Below are positions 10,142 to 22,373 of a stretch of 64,000 bases of DNA, piece after piece; the stretch's first letter is position 1; each line of letters begins with the position of its first letter. The notes under the pieces were generated by a model, which worked only from the letters and a program-made list of their open reading frames with translations, searched no databases and had not been told where the DNA came from. The position numbers and the translations under genes were made by a program. The stretch comes from Medicago truncatula (Eukaryota > Streptophyta > Magnoliopsida > Fabales > Fabaceae), in contig NC_053046.1 of the NCBI RefSeq assembly GCF_003473485.1, positions 34,115,332-34,179,331 on the forward strand, in the 5' to 3' direction.

Positions 10142-12723
10142 TTAATAATCAAATTGCTTGCCTTCAAAGGTTTGTCCAAAACTCCAATCTTTGGGCGCAA
10201 CATTGTAAGCCGTGACTGTTTTCCCATCACTACTCGTAACCTCAAATGAAAGGGGTTGATTCTGTAGCAACGCATTTATATGCCAGTTTTGGCCCCAATT
10301 CCGACCCATTGAAAGCCAACCTGTTCTTGAGCCCTTAACCTTCACCGCAACAATGTCTCCATGGCCAGCAACATTGCTGATCAGCACTGAAATGAAGATA
10401 CCAGATCCGGTGACTGTAAATCGGACTCCACCTTCCCTTCTGCACTTTATCCTGCTCCAAACAGAACACAACATTCAAATTAAATAATAAAACGAAAATC
10501 AAGTTTTTTTAAGTAAACTAAGTAAAACTTGTTTGATTGTCTCTTCCAAAAGTAAATGATGTAGCATAATGAGAGCTGTTGGGGGTGTATTGTTCATCTT
10601 CTAACCACAAGTTCCTTTATTAGCTATGCTTGGCTCGTTAACCCACGGTTTAAATGGTGCAAACACGGGTCTATTTTAGTAGACCGTTAATTTTGCGGTC
10701 TTTTCTAGCCCAGCCTGTTTCGTACACAGTTTGAAACGGGCATGCTACCTGCAATGCACACTCAGCCCTAATGTACTTGCTTGCAAAATTACACTTGCAC
10801 ATTGTTCCCTTCTCATTATCTACAGGAATTTACTTGAGATCTTTTAGCATTAACATTGTATGAAGATAAGGCTGGTACTAATTGAATTCTATGTATGGAA
10901 GAATGTTAGGAGAGTAGCATGTCATTAGTCTCATCAGCTGTCAGTTTGCCACTCATAATGGAGCAAAACATTTTGCATTAAGCTTTTCTGAGATAAATAC
11001 ACTTACTACTATCCTATTTTCCTTTAGGCTTTGTTTGCGAGTTTGGAGGAGAAGGGAGGGGAGTGCTTTGGAGAAAAGAAAGGAGCAAGTGTTAGAAATA
11101 GTAGGTTTTGGGAGCGGAGGGCTTTGGGGGGTTCATTTTCTTCATAATACAAAATCCCATTAATTTGGAGGAACTCAAAAATTGTATTTGAGGGTTTTGG
11201 GGGGTTTATAAGAATTCTTCAAATCAATCTATGCTGTTATAATATTCTTAAAATTAAAAATATATTAATCATAAACATTAATTTATTATTCTCTAAAAAA
11301 AATACTATTACAAAATGTGTAAAAGATTTCTCCATTTCCCCCTATATTTTCCCATCCCTCAAAGCCCTCCCTTCCCCTCCCCTGTGAACTCCCAAACAAA
11401 GCCTTTATGGTCAATTCAGTCCCTTTCATCCCTTTGCTACTTGAATTTCATTAGCACTAGGAAGGCACAACTACTTTTAGAAAGTTTTTCTTCAAAATTT
11501 CAGCTCTTAAGAGCATAAAGTTCCAAAGAGAAATGTGTGCATCCTTGGAGGAGCAGTCAAGTGGTATGGATTGAAAAACCAAATGAGCATTAAGCATGAA
11601 GTTCAGTGCTACTAACAAAAACCCTCTCTCCCTAACAAATTAACCATTAACGACTTGTTTCTTAGAAAAGAAAGTTGTCAATTAAGAAGCTAATGACAAA
11701 ACACAAATTCCATTAAACTTGGGATATGGATTATACATCCAAAACTCTTGTAGAATTTGTCAAGTGCCCTAATATGTACAACCAGAAACCTTTGCAGCCA
11801 ACCCAATCAAATCTTGTATGTTGGATCGAGCTGAAGCTCAGATCCAACTACCAAGATTTTGCTAGACAGTGGCAGAGAATCCTTATTACTAAAACTAGCA
11901 TTCAAGATTTCAATGTAGCTTCAAAGTTCAAACTACATATAATAACAATATCAATAATTTATATATCTATTGTAATTGTAATTTTATCATGAATATTAAA
12001 GCTACCTAAAAGACTTTGTCTCTTACTCCTATAACTTCGTTTTTAAGCATGAAAATATTCATTAAATAGTAAATACACTATAATTGAATAAGCTTAATAT
12101 TATGAGATCATGCTTCACAACAATTGTTAGAATTTAGAAACAACAATCACTTCAAACAATTAGATTAGTTTCAATTCGAGTAATCAACAACCATTGCAAA
12201 GCTCAAAACGAAAGAGTAGTTAGCTAGTATACCTACGATACTGAAGAGGCATGTTACCAGCTTTCCAAATAGCGATCTTCTCAAAAGCATCAATAGGAAG
12301 AACAAAATGCTTATTAGGAGGATTACAATGTCCACCACCTTCAACCGTAAACCCATAATTCGGCGCACAGAAATTCGTAGCAGTAACAATAATTGAAGTT
12401 CCAGGAATACACCACCGTAAATCATCCACACACCGTAATTCAAAGCACGCGCCACAGATCTGACCTCGTTCAAACAAAGCTTCACTAAGACCAACAGTTG
12501 ACATGCCGTAACCGGCTTTTGTTAAGTCTCCGTAGCCACACGCGCCGCCGACTGTGTCACGTGGATCTACCTGGGCGTAGAAGGTGGCGCGTGCGGATCG
12601 CCATTCGGTGAAAGAAGGGGAAGATTGTTGAGAAGGTGGTGGTTCAGAAGAGGAAGAAGAGTAGTGAGCGGTGACGGTTGTTGATGAGAGTGTAAAGAGA
12701 AAGAAGAATGTTGTAAGTAACAT
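10142..12723 (-). CDS. EXPA13: Alpha-expansin, EXPA13-type
   Basis: Two exons on the minus strand: 12723-12233 and 10451-10142, joined in phase with GT/AG borders around a 1,781-bp intron. They give 266 aa. A signal peptide (about 1-19, ending T-A-H) is followed by a Ser/Pro-rich linker, then the expansin double-psi barrel with [16 protein letters not shown] and the conserved cysteines, then the C-terminal CBM63-like domain with W-G-Q-N-W and T-F-E-G-K-Q-F-D. Expansins are secreted, non-hydrolytic wall-loosening proteins acting at acid pH. The usual H-F-D motif reads H-F-V here, which I recall as a feature of the EXPA13 branch. The intron contains a block related to DNA near the esterase gene and a MITE. 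Confidence 0.92.
10551..11530 (+). repeat. Duplicated block, copy C, right part (in expansin intron)
   Basis: Matches copy B from about 7341 to 7895 and copy A up to about 6085. Shared landmarks are AAGTAAATGATGT, CACAAGTTCCTTTATTAGCTA, GGAGAGTAGCATGTCATTAG, ATCCCTTTGCTACTTGAATT and TTTCAGCTCTTAAGAGC. It is lengthened by the MITE at 11027-11403. Confidence 0.8.
11027..11403. mobile_element. TIR MITE (377 bp) in the expansin intron
   Basis: The ends are inverted: GGCTTTGTTTGCGAGTTTGG on the left and CTCCCAAACAAAGCC on the right, followed inward by purine-rich and pyrimidine-rich arms that can pair. TTTA flanks both sides (11023-11026 and 11404-11407). Copies A (near 5980) and B (near 7810) carry the uninterrupted empty site, which confirms the insertion. 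Superfamily is not certain from a TTTA duplication. Confidence 0.85.
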
Positions 12724-15412
12724 TTCCTCAGTGTGAAGGAAAATGAAGAAGAAAGAAAAGTGAGGGAAAATGAATGAAATGATGAGTGAGAAAATGAAGA
12801 AAGAAAGTGGAAGTGAAAGTGATGGGTTATACTTTAATTTTATTTTTTGTTAATGCAATGGGTGGGACACTGGCAGTGTAATCTGTTTTCTTTGATTATT
12901 ACTGGTTCTTGAGATGCTACAGTTTGAAACTTTGAATTTTGAAAGATAAAGCTTTCTGTGTCGGTATCGTTTCACATGGGGTAAAATCTAGATGACAGAA
13001 GTAGATTATACCTGAAGACATGTGATTTAAGTGTGTGTGTTTCATATACTTTAATCAAACACACTTTCTATGTTTGCCTTGTCTTACAATCTAAATCTAA
13101 ATTATAGTTGACATGGGATAAGGTAGCCGAATAAATTGTGGTGTTTGATAAAATTAGCCGTTAAAAGTAACTTATAATATAAAATGATATAAAAAGAAAG
13201 TGCAATTAATTAATATTTATTTTTTTCAATTAAGATGGTATGGGTAAAATTGAGATAGAAAGTGATAAGCTATAAGTTATTTGAACTAGCTTATCACAAA
13301 CCGCTATAAACATATGATGATAAGTTATAAACTCGTGCTAAAATGATAGTTATCAAATGTTTTTTTTTTTTTAGGGGATCAAATGTGTCTTTTTTAATCA
13401 AATGGCCTTGTTATAAAACATAAGTTATAAACTCAAATAGATTTTACCAAACAGACTCTAAACAACTAAATAATTGCTCTTTTCCCATGTTTTTGCTTAT
13501 TCCTGTCAGTTAACTCACGCTGAAAAATACACCTACATGAGTTTTCTCACGTTGAAAATACACTTGTGTGAGTTAACTCATGTTCGACTATTTGACGGAA
13601 ATGAGCAAAAATAGATAGGAGAATAGCAATTATCAAACAACTATTAATAAAAGTCCAAGTCCATGTCAATCAGTAGTTGCAATTGCTGGACTGCTCACTA
13701 GGCTCCTTCGTTTGCTTATAAGACCCTTGAAATATCTAAAATACCTCTATGGAAACTTATGAATCAATCATATCATTCGCTCAAATTTGGGTGTTACAAC
13801 CCGATCTACTTTTACATGTATTTTATAAAACATACGTGTACTACACAACTCCCTTACACTCTATCTTCTATTTTCATCACCTACACGAACGTTAAAAAAA
13901 AAAAAAAAAAGTATCTTAAATCATCATTAAAGAATTGCTAACTGATTTCGACATTGTTGATTCTTGCTTTTTTAAACTAAATTGTTTTTCTTTTTGAGAG
14001 TCAAGACCCGAACCAAGATCAGGTCCTAACTCTTTATCCATTCAGCAACCAATATACGTTATTTTTAATGCATTTTATTGATGTTTATAAAGTATAATTT
14101 AGTTTCTTTTTATATTAATAGTTATAATTGAACGCCCTCTTTATCCAAACTCAAACAATGTTGATGCTTTAATTGATATGAACCAAATATTGTCGTTGCT
14201 TTCATTGATGTGAAATCGAATGATATTGAGGTTTTTGTTGATGTGAAAGCAAACGATGTTGAAGTTTCTATTGATTTAAAACCAAATGTTAATTCTAAAG
14301 ATAATATTCAACATCGTGCTTAGGTCCAAAGATATTTGTTGCCCATTACACAAAAATCTTGAGGAATGTATTTGATAGAAAAAAATCTTTTAAAAGACTT
14401 TGTTGGATTGTATTGATTTAATGGGATTTTGAAAGACTTTTTACAATCAAGATTCCTAATGCATGATTTTAATGGATTTATAATATAGATTTTTAAGATT
14501 TTAAAGGACTTTATAGATTTTTAAGATTTTAAAGGGTTCAATTTATTAGCTTGGGAATTATCTTAATCTGAGCTTCTCCTAGAATTGCTTTTAGAAGACT
14601 GAATTGATTTGAGAAATTATAACCAAACATGTTGCAAAAGGCTGAAATCACGGTGGAAGCCTGAAAAAGTGCTTTTAGAGATTGCAAACGGGCAACCAAA
14701 CAGGCACTAACATCATTCAATTCTCCATATATGCCTTATCATCATTTTAATCTTTACTTGTGCTAGAAGGTCTGTTTGAGGCATTCTCTGTGGTGTTGGA
14801 TAATTTATAAAACAGTTGACTAGTATACATAAAAAGGGTTGGGAAGCCATAGACACTTGCATACAACTGAAGATATTAGTCATAGATCAATATCATTCTC
14901 ATTCATCTCTCTAAAAAATACTCATTCAAAGAAAGTGAAATTTCCTTCATTTCCCTCAGTTATATGAGTATTTGTTGGATGGATTTCAAGCATCAATGTA
15001 ACATACACTTGCATGGTAAATCTATTAGTAGATAACATATGAACAATTGGAGCCTTACCAAATACGTAACTTACACTTAAACTTTCATGAAAATAAACAT
15101 ACAAAAGAGGAAAAAACAACAGCCATAAGCTAAAAAAAACTGGATAATTCACAGTAGATGGTGGAGAAAGAATTTAAAGAAATACAAAAGCCTGCGACCT
15201 GGCCATTGTACAAAAAAGTCTTGTAGCTTAATATGTAAGAAAAATTAGGCTTGTGGAGGATTTCCAATCCAGCAGATATGTCAAAATTTCAGCTCCCATT
15301 TCTCTCTTTTCTGATACCATGTAATCTGGCAACAGAAACAGCTTCTTTATGTGTTTTCAATTTACATCTATAAAATGGAAACTCCTTTAAAGAAAATCCT
15401 ATTGGGAGGGAA
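12724..15412. other. Intergenic region between two divergent-distance genes
   Basis: The first few hundred bases are the expansin promoter and leader, purine-rich on the plus strand. Around 13140-13459 there is AT-rich sequence with weak inverted ends of the legume MITE type (TGTTTGATAAAATTAGC versus CTTTACCAAACAG-like). Around 13990-14050 the minus strand has a GGTTCGGGTC B-box-like motif, possibly an old SINE. A 28-bp tandem duplication lies at 14485-14537. No gene was recognised. Confidence 0.5.
14485..14537. repeat. 28-bp tandem duplication
   Basis: ATAGATTTTTAAGATTTTAA and its following GGAC-like bases occur twice in a row with a 28-bp period. Confidence 0.8.
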
Positions 15413-18096
15413 CTATAAGGAAAGTCTCATACGTTGATGTTCCCTCCTCTCATCTGTTACTGTCGAACATTGTCTTTCTCTTTCTGCCATGCACCTTTTA
15501 TATGGTACAAACCCTTTTCCAAATGTTCTAAGTCTAACTGTTTCATTTAGTGTAGTGTGGCCAACAAAGTAATTCACATTATCACTTTTGGCTTGATCGT
15601 CTAATCTTTCATTGCTTTCTTCATCACTGATTGAACTAGTACTATTAGAACCAACACACGAAGATCCTTCCTTTTGAATTTCTTTATCTTCGCATTCTCC
15701 ATGATTTGAATGTAGATGTTTTCCCTCTGGTTCCGTGTGCAGTGGCTTGAATGCCGAATTGTCTGAAATAGTCCACCAAGGCACAACAGTTGCAAGACTA
15801 ATATCTGAACAACCACGCTGAAGTTGCTGCGTGGCAGGAATAGGTTCGGATGCGTCCGTTGATGTCAAAGAAGACTTGCAAGTATCTTTTACTAACAGAG
15901 TTGTTCCAAAAAGTTTGAGAGTTCGACAAGGTGATTCTTCTGCTGCTACTTCGTTGGTTGCGACACATTCTTTAGGGAAAAGCTCCAGTTTCTAGACAAT
16001 AATAAGATCAAACATAAGAACAAAAGGATCCTAAAAATATCATCATGACTGATACAATAATCAAGGCCTTATTATGTTGCAATCGCAGAACAATTTTAGA
16101 TATTGCAAAAAATTGCAGTCAAATATGCTAATGCAACTCCAATCATGGTCGTGTTGTGATGCAGAGACATCAAAAAGTATGATGTTCAGTCTATGATTGA
16201 AGTCGCGGACAGTTATTCAAAACCTTGTTGCAATTAAAAAAATGAAATAGGTTAGGATTTAAGAAATACCATTAAAGGTTGTACATCATGAGTTGAACCG
16301 CCATTCAGTTCATCTATTTGTTGAGACAGATCTTCCTCAGATGATGATGATTTGGACTCAAGAAGTGGAAATCTACTGGTATGAACAGCACTAATGGATG
16401 AGACCGGGGACAAACTTCCGGCAGGGGTATCTGAATCAGAGAAACCAAGGGTTTCTGAAGCAACTGCAGATAATACTGACTTTGGAGAGTTGTTTTCTTG
16501 ACCAAAATCTAACGACACAAGCGAATTAGACCTCAGTGGCTGTTCCAAGTTGGAGATTTCATTCTTTGGGATTTCAACTAGTTTACGTGGGTAAGGATGA
16601 ATCGGCTTCCGTTTTGGTCTTGGAGGTGGAATTTCAATTGTCTCCACCATTGTTGTATCATTCCCATCAGTGTCTCGATTGATCTGTCAAAATAGTCGAA
16701 ATAAAAGAGTTAATAGTGAAATCAAGATAAAATTTTCAAGTTTCAACCTCAAGGAAGTTTGCATTTAGCATCTCCAAGGGCCATTCATCAGAAATTTTCA
16801 CTTAATATATGGTTTATGGTGCATTAGAATAAATCAATAAACCTTAGAAAAAAACTTCTGAGCATGACTTCGAATCTGCACAGCAGTCTTTGTGCCAACA
16901 TGTTCTGTGGTGAAAATAAAGGATCCAAAAACTTAGACCATATTTTCTGATTCATTACTTAATTTAACCTCTTTTGCAAGAAGAATCTTTATGACATAAT
17001 TGTCCAAGATCTGAAAATTCAAAATTATTAATACCTTCGATTTTTCGCCAGGCTCGGCCGTATAATTTTAAAGCTTCAAGGAACTTCTTATGTTCTTCAT
17101 CTGTCCACTTTTCTCTCTGTTTTGTGATAGTATATGGCTTCCTTGCCTATAAAAGTATACAAAAAATTGATTAAAAAATATGTAAATTGACACAAAAATG
17201 TACAAAAATCAAAGTATATAAAATTAAATAGACAGGAATGAAGGGAGAACCTTCAAGGCATGGTCATTTCCACATGAAAATTGATCAAGTAGTTTTTGAA
17301 CATGTATAACAGAATGCATTCCTTCTTTTTGACCCTGCATAAATCCAAATAGCAAATATACAATTAAATCTAATGCAACAATCACAAATAAAATGAAAAT
17401 TTTCTTATATAGTAGATAAGTTAAGTAGACTAAAATCATAACAAGAAAGGATTTTTTTTACCAAAATACCCTTTTTTAATTAAACTTTTCATCCCTTAAT
17501 AATTGAACCATTCCATTCACACACCACAAGAAGACATAAACCAAATATCATACAAAAAAAAAAACACCATCCATCCATTCAAATTACCCCCACATGATTT
17601 TATTTATTTTTTATAATTAAAAGTATTCCAAAATTAGACTGTGATGACTCAACAAAGTTAGTTACAAGGCTAAGGCCTAGCTTCTTCAAAACAAAACAAA
17701 AAAATTAAGGCCCTGTTTGGCTAGTTATATTCTTATTTACTCTACTAGTGATGAGACCATTAACAAGAACCACTCAAAAATAACTTTTTTTCAAGAGCAT
17801 ATATTGAAATTAAATTAACCAAATAATTAAATCTATGCATATTTGACATGTGAAAGATGTAAACCAAATCACAACCAATATATTTATCATTTCTTTTTCT
17901 CTTTTCTCAAAATAGAATCTAACATATCCAACACAAATCAGAGCAAAAACAACCTTAACAAACAAAATAAAAACCAAATAACAACCTCAATCTCAGGTTC
18001 CTCACAAGTATATAGAATAAAATACAAAATAATACACATGAAAAGAAAACATAGAAGAAACTTGTAGTTACATGATATACATACCAAAATCTCCAT
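15413..18096 (-). CDS. RVE1: REVEILLE1-type single-MYB (SHAQKYF class) transcription factor
   Basis: Six coding exons on the minus strand: 18096-18085, 17334-17251, 17146-17035, 16904-16843, 16683-16270 and 15991-15413. All borders are GT/AG and in phase, giving 420 aa. Residues about 33-90 form the single MYB repeat ([14 protein letters not shown], ending S-H-A-Q-K-F-F-S-K). Then follow the P-P-P-R-P-K-R-K-P box, a Ser/Thr-rich middle with the [10 protein letters not shown] motif, and a C-terminal F-V-P-Y-K-R-C block. These are marks of the RVE1/RVE2/RVE7 branch of LHY/CCA1-like factors, nuclear proteins that bind evening elements and link the clock to growth. The first coding exon is only 12 nt, and the start is the least certain part because the frame stays open upstream of that ATG. 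Confidence 0.9.
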
Positions 18097-20055
18097 AGAA
18101 TCAGAATCCAGTGATGAAAATCTTTGCTTCTCTGTAAACAGAACAAAATTTTCTTCACAGACAAGTTAACAAACTTTTACAACTTCCTCAATGGTTGAAG
18201 AAAAACAGAAGAGGGAAGAGGGTGAATAAGAGAGAAAGAAGAAAATAGTTTTGAACAAAGTTGTGAAGTAAGAGAAAGAAGAAGAAAGATAGATAGATAT
18301 AAAAAAGCAAAGTGGGAAAGAGACCTTTTGAAGGTGGAATATAAAAGGAGCAACCAAATGTTGCCACCTCAGCACGTTGAATTTTGTTTCTGTCCAAGAA
18401 AATATATCTTGTTTTTCTGCTCTTTTTTTCTTACTTGAAATGTTGAGAACTTGATTGAATCTTGTGGTTTACATAAAAAGAGCTCCTAACCACGTGTCGC
18501 TTTATCTGCTTTAATGTTTTAAAAATCAAACTAAAAATAGAATAGTCGATGGTCGAGATTTCCAACTAAATTGGATCATCTCTTTTGTTTTTCGCTATTT
18601 TCTCTTCTAATTCTCTATCTCTTTAATTTTTCTCTCTTTATTGAAATAAAAAATGAAGAAGATTCTATCTCGACTACTAAGTCATGATCTGATGATAAAT
18701 CACTAAAATTAGTATAAAGTTGGGATCAAATTGTTCAAACGACATTGATTTATGATTTGTCTAATTTAATTTGATATTTTTATTCTTTAATATATAACTT
18801 CCACCAGAGGTTCCCTAAAAAGATCATTTGCGATGTAAGTTTTGTTCCAATAAATCACACAAAATTAAAGAACCAAAATTATTATTAAACACTCTTCGAT
18901 TAAAAACTTGCATAAGATGTTCTCTTTCCTTATTCTATTTGAGACAATATCAACACAAGCATGAATACATAAATCAATCAAGATTCAAACCCTAATTTGA
19001 CATCCATTGTGAAAGTGTAATATCACACAACACAACTATCTTTTGCTTTATGATTTTTGTATTATATTATTTGTAAAAAAAAGTGTTGTTTTTTTCTGAT
19101 TGGGTGGGCGGAAACTAATACATTAGACAGCTCATTGTGGATAATTCGGTAACATATCATACTCGCGGAGAAAAATGTTGCATGCTACTCGCATTTTTAG
19201 TGGTGCTATGCCTAACATGTCCAAACTAATTTGTGGTCGTTATTTTTCCAGATATGTATAGATAAATAGAATTCTTTGTGGTTTCTGACTTTTTGGGAGA
19301 AAAGTTCTCGTTGGTTCTTTTGAATTTTTATTTATTTGATTTTTAGAATCACATGCTTTATGTGTTTTGAATTGGTCACTGGTCAATTAAAATATTAAAG
19401 TTCTTCTTATTAAAATATAAAAAATTAAAGTTCTATACATGGCTATTTTTTATAGTAAGTATTTACATTTTCAATAAATGGATTTTTGTTTGACAATTAT
19501 AAGTGGATTTTTATATACAATGCAAAATATATGCTATGTTGATGTTCTTTATTATACATACTTTTGCAGCAAATCTTGAGATAAAATCCACCTTATATGG
19601 TAATGACTGTGACTTTCTAAATATCATTATAATTTGACTAGATACAAAGTACCTTTTCTATTTTGGATTCTGCAATATACTCATGTTTTGTTTGAAAATT
19701 TATAACATGGACCTCACCTAACAATAATATGTTGGATATGAGAAGTTATGTGGATTACTATATTAGACTTTGAATAATTTAAATGACTCAAAACATTAAC
19801 CATAAATATCTTTTAACATTCACTTTTACTCGCATTTAAAATATCAAACATTTGCTTAAAAAAATAAAAAAATCAAACATAATATTATAATAAATCTTTT
19901 TTTACTAAAACAATATTAAATCTTAGACACGTATTTGACAATATTAAACCCCTAGCTTATATTGATAAGATTTAATTAGTATATCATGTTACAATTATTT
20001 TATGCATACATCAAACGATTTGTTATCATATTAATTAATGGATCATTATTTATTA
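18097..20055. other. 5' region of the RVE1-type gene and AT-rich spacer
   Basis: 18097-18420 is probably promoter and untranslated leader, with a splice-acceptor-like TTTACAG just upstream of the coding start on the minus strand. Beyond that I see no coding signal or clear repeat. Confidence 0.5.
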
Positions 20056-20336
20056 CTCCCTCCGTCCCAAATTGTATGTCGTTTTGGAGAAAAAAATTAT
20101 CCTAAATTATATGTCGCTTTACAATCCCAATGAAATATTAATGTTACTTTTCCTATTATATCCTTAACTATTAATTACTCTCTCTTCTTTCAATTATTTC
20201 ATTTATCTTTTCCATACCATTTATTAGGGATAATTTTGTAAAACAACTCATAATTTCTCTTCCCCACACAATATTAATTACATTTTTTAATATGTGTGAA
20301 ATGGCCAAAATATCATACAATTTAGGACGGAGAGAA
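20056..20336. mobile_element. Stowaway-type MITE (Tc1/mariner)
   Basis: The left end is CTCCCTCCGTCCCAAATTGT and the right end reads the near-identical CTCTCCGTCCTAAATTGTAT on the other strand. TA dinucleotides flank both sides. CTCCCTCCGT ends with TA duplication are the Stowaway signature. It is about 281 bp and AT-rich with no coding capacity. Confidence 0.9.
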
Positions 20337-21159
20337 TATGAGAAATTGTTATTTTTTTTTGTTTAGCATTGTAACAAAAAAAAAACTGTGAGCGAGTGGG
20401 AAATGAAGCTATAAAATAGCGTGACAATGCTGCTAAACAAGTGGGTCAGTGTACCAATCAAATTAATTCAAAAAATCAATTATTATGAGCTGTTATTATC
20501 ATCATTCTTATTATTCTTACAAAATTAAAATAGAGGATATTTATGTGTACTAGAAAAAGTGTTTAAATATCTAGTGCTTTTTAAAAAAATTCAACGATGA
20601 CAAAGAAAAAGTGTAAAGTGAAGGGTAGGCCAAAGCTTGTGGATGATAAAGAACGAGAAATAGAGAGCATCACTTTCTTCCATTGCGCTTTTAGCCACGT
20701 CAATGCCACTTGCCGCCAAGCTATATGAATCATGACACGTTACATTAACAAAAAGGGATAAACATCATTCTACACCACATAATTTTCTTTTGTTTGGCTT
20801 TCAATTTTCATCATCTCAAAAATTTGTGGCCACAACATTTTGTACGGCTTTTGTTTATTGAATTTTCATTGATTATTGGTAGACAAGTAGAAAACATGAA
20901 AATAAAATGAGAAAAAGTATCATGTTCATTTATTGTATGAGTGTGGTTTAGTTAGGTGAAGACACTAAACTTGCTATGTTAGATTTGTTCGGACCCATGG
21001 TCTTTTCTTTAGAATAACCCCCAAATCATCTACTAGTGTCTTGCATAAGATTCAAATAGATGATTGTTGTAAAAGGAACTTTTTTAATACATTTAAGTCC
21101 CTTAACACATCTATACTTAAAAGGTATGTACATTCTAGTTATTTGTCTATTGTTCAATT
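20337..21159. other. AT-rich intergenic stretch
   Basis: No gene was recognised. The right part may include the 3' end of the copia relic that follows. Confidence 0.5.
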
Positions 21160-22370
21160 TATCTTTGATGAAATATCGATCGGTCTTATATATTCCGTCT
21201 CATTACGCTAAATAAGATTATGTTCAATACAAATAGTTAATTTATCGTCATAAAACAACTTCGTACGACATTCACATTATATCTTAAAATATTCTAGCAC
21301 TTATTTCATCCAAAATAGTTCACACATTCCTTATATCATAACTCTAAATTATGTTTAACACTTGATTGAGCAATTACGTCTGATTTCTTACTCATTCAGG
21401 CAACAAGGTTCTCACACAATAAGATACAATAGTCTAAAGTAGATATTATATCACTCATTGAACCTATATAATCGATTTAGGGTAAGCATCCATGGTTAGA
21501 ATTTCAATTCTTTTAAACAAGTTCATCTCCCTTGAGTGACTTTGAGGTATTTTAGAATGCAGTTTATATTCTGCATGTCTCTCACCTTTAGGTCATGTAT
21601 AAAGAGTTTAAATTTGCTCAATTTATTGTTCATTTATGAGAGAGATAGATACATGTAATATCTTAACGGGGTCCACTAGTGATATCCGTTAAATCACTAA
21701 TTTATCTCTTATGTATGTCTATAATATAAATGTACAATAAATGAAGCAAAGTAAATGGAACAAAGTCGAACTCGTGTATAAATTGGTTGACCATACTAAT
21801 TATATATACCAAATATAGTCTATTGTGTGCCATGTAAATCAACTTTCTCATTAATCTCTGATATTGACCCTTGTCAACTTAACATTTTTCACCTTAAAGC
21901 TTAACTTATGATTTTGCTCGATAAGAACACATGTAATTTTGCATCCAAGTTTTTCTATTTCCTACAAAAGATCAAATCCCTTGCTTTGAGTATGCTACCG
22001 CTCAATTCCCAAATACTTGAATTGTCCAAGGTCTTTCATCTCAAACTCTAATAATGATTTTTCTTTATGTAGTTGTCTCTCGATCAAATTATCTCTTATA
22101 ACAACAGTATCATCGACATAAATAATAAGTATAAACCAAGGACCTTATGGTTGCTCGTCCCATCTCTGATTTAGAAGAATCTTAATACTCTCTTCATCCG
22201 AGCCAACAACACTTTGTTCACTTTGTTCTAGCATAATCTCATCAAAAGATTTAGACGTCAATTTTCGAACAATATGCTGTCTTTTAATGGTTTCTCGAGG
22301 AGTTAACTTATTTTCTTTAACTAACCTCTCCTTTAATTTTGAAACTAGTTTTAAAATATTTAATCGAGTG
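21160..22370 (-). mobile_element. Ty1/copia retrotransposon relic (RT and RNase H)
   Basis: Read on the minus strand, 22130-22020 gives L-I-I-Y-V-D-D, the copia reverse transcriptase active-site motif, followed by F-E-M-K-D-L-G-Q-F-K-Y-L-G-I-E. Further on (about 21890-21770) comes Y-Q-R-L-M-R-K-L-I-Y, and around 21470-21160 an RNase H-like stretch (S-K-K-S-D-V-I-A-Q-S-S). The order RT then RNase H is that of copia elements. Stops and frameshifts throughout make it inactive. No LTRs could be paired; its 5' part is cut at the Mutator-like element starting near 22374. Confidence 0.8.
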
Positions 22371-22373
22371 AAT

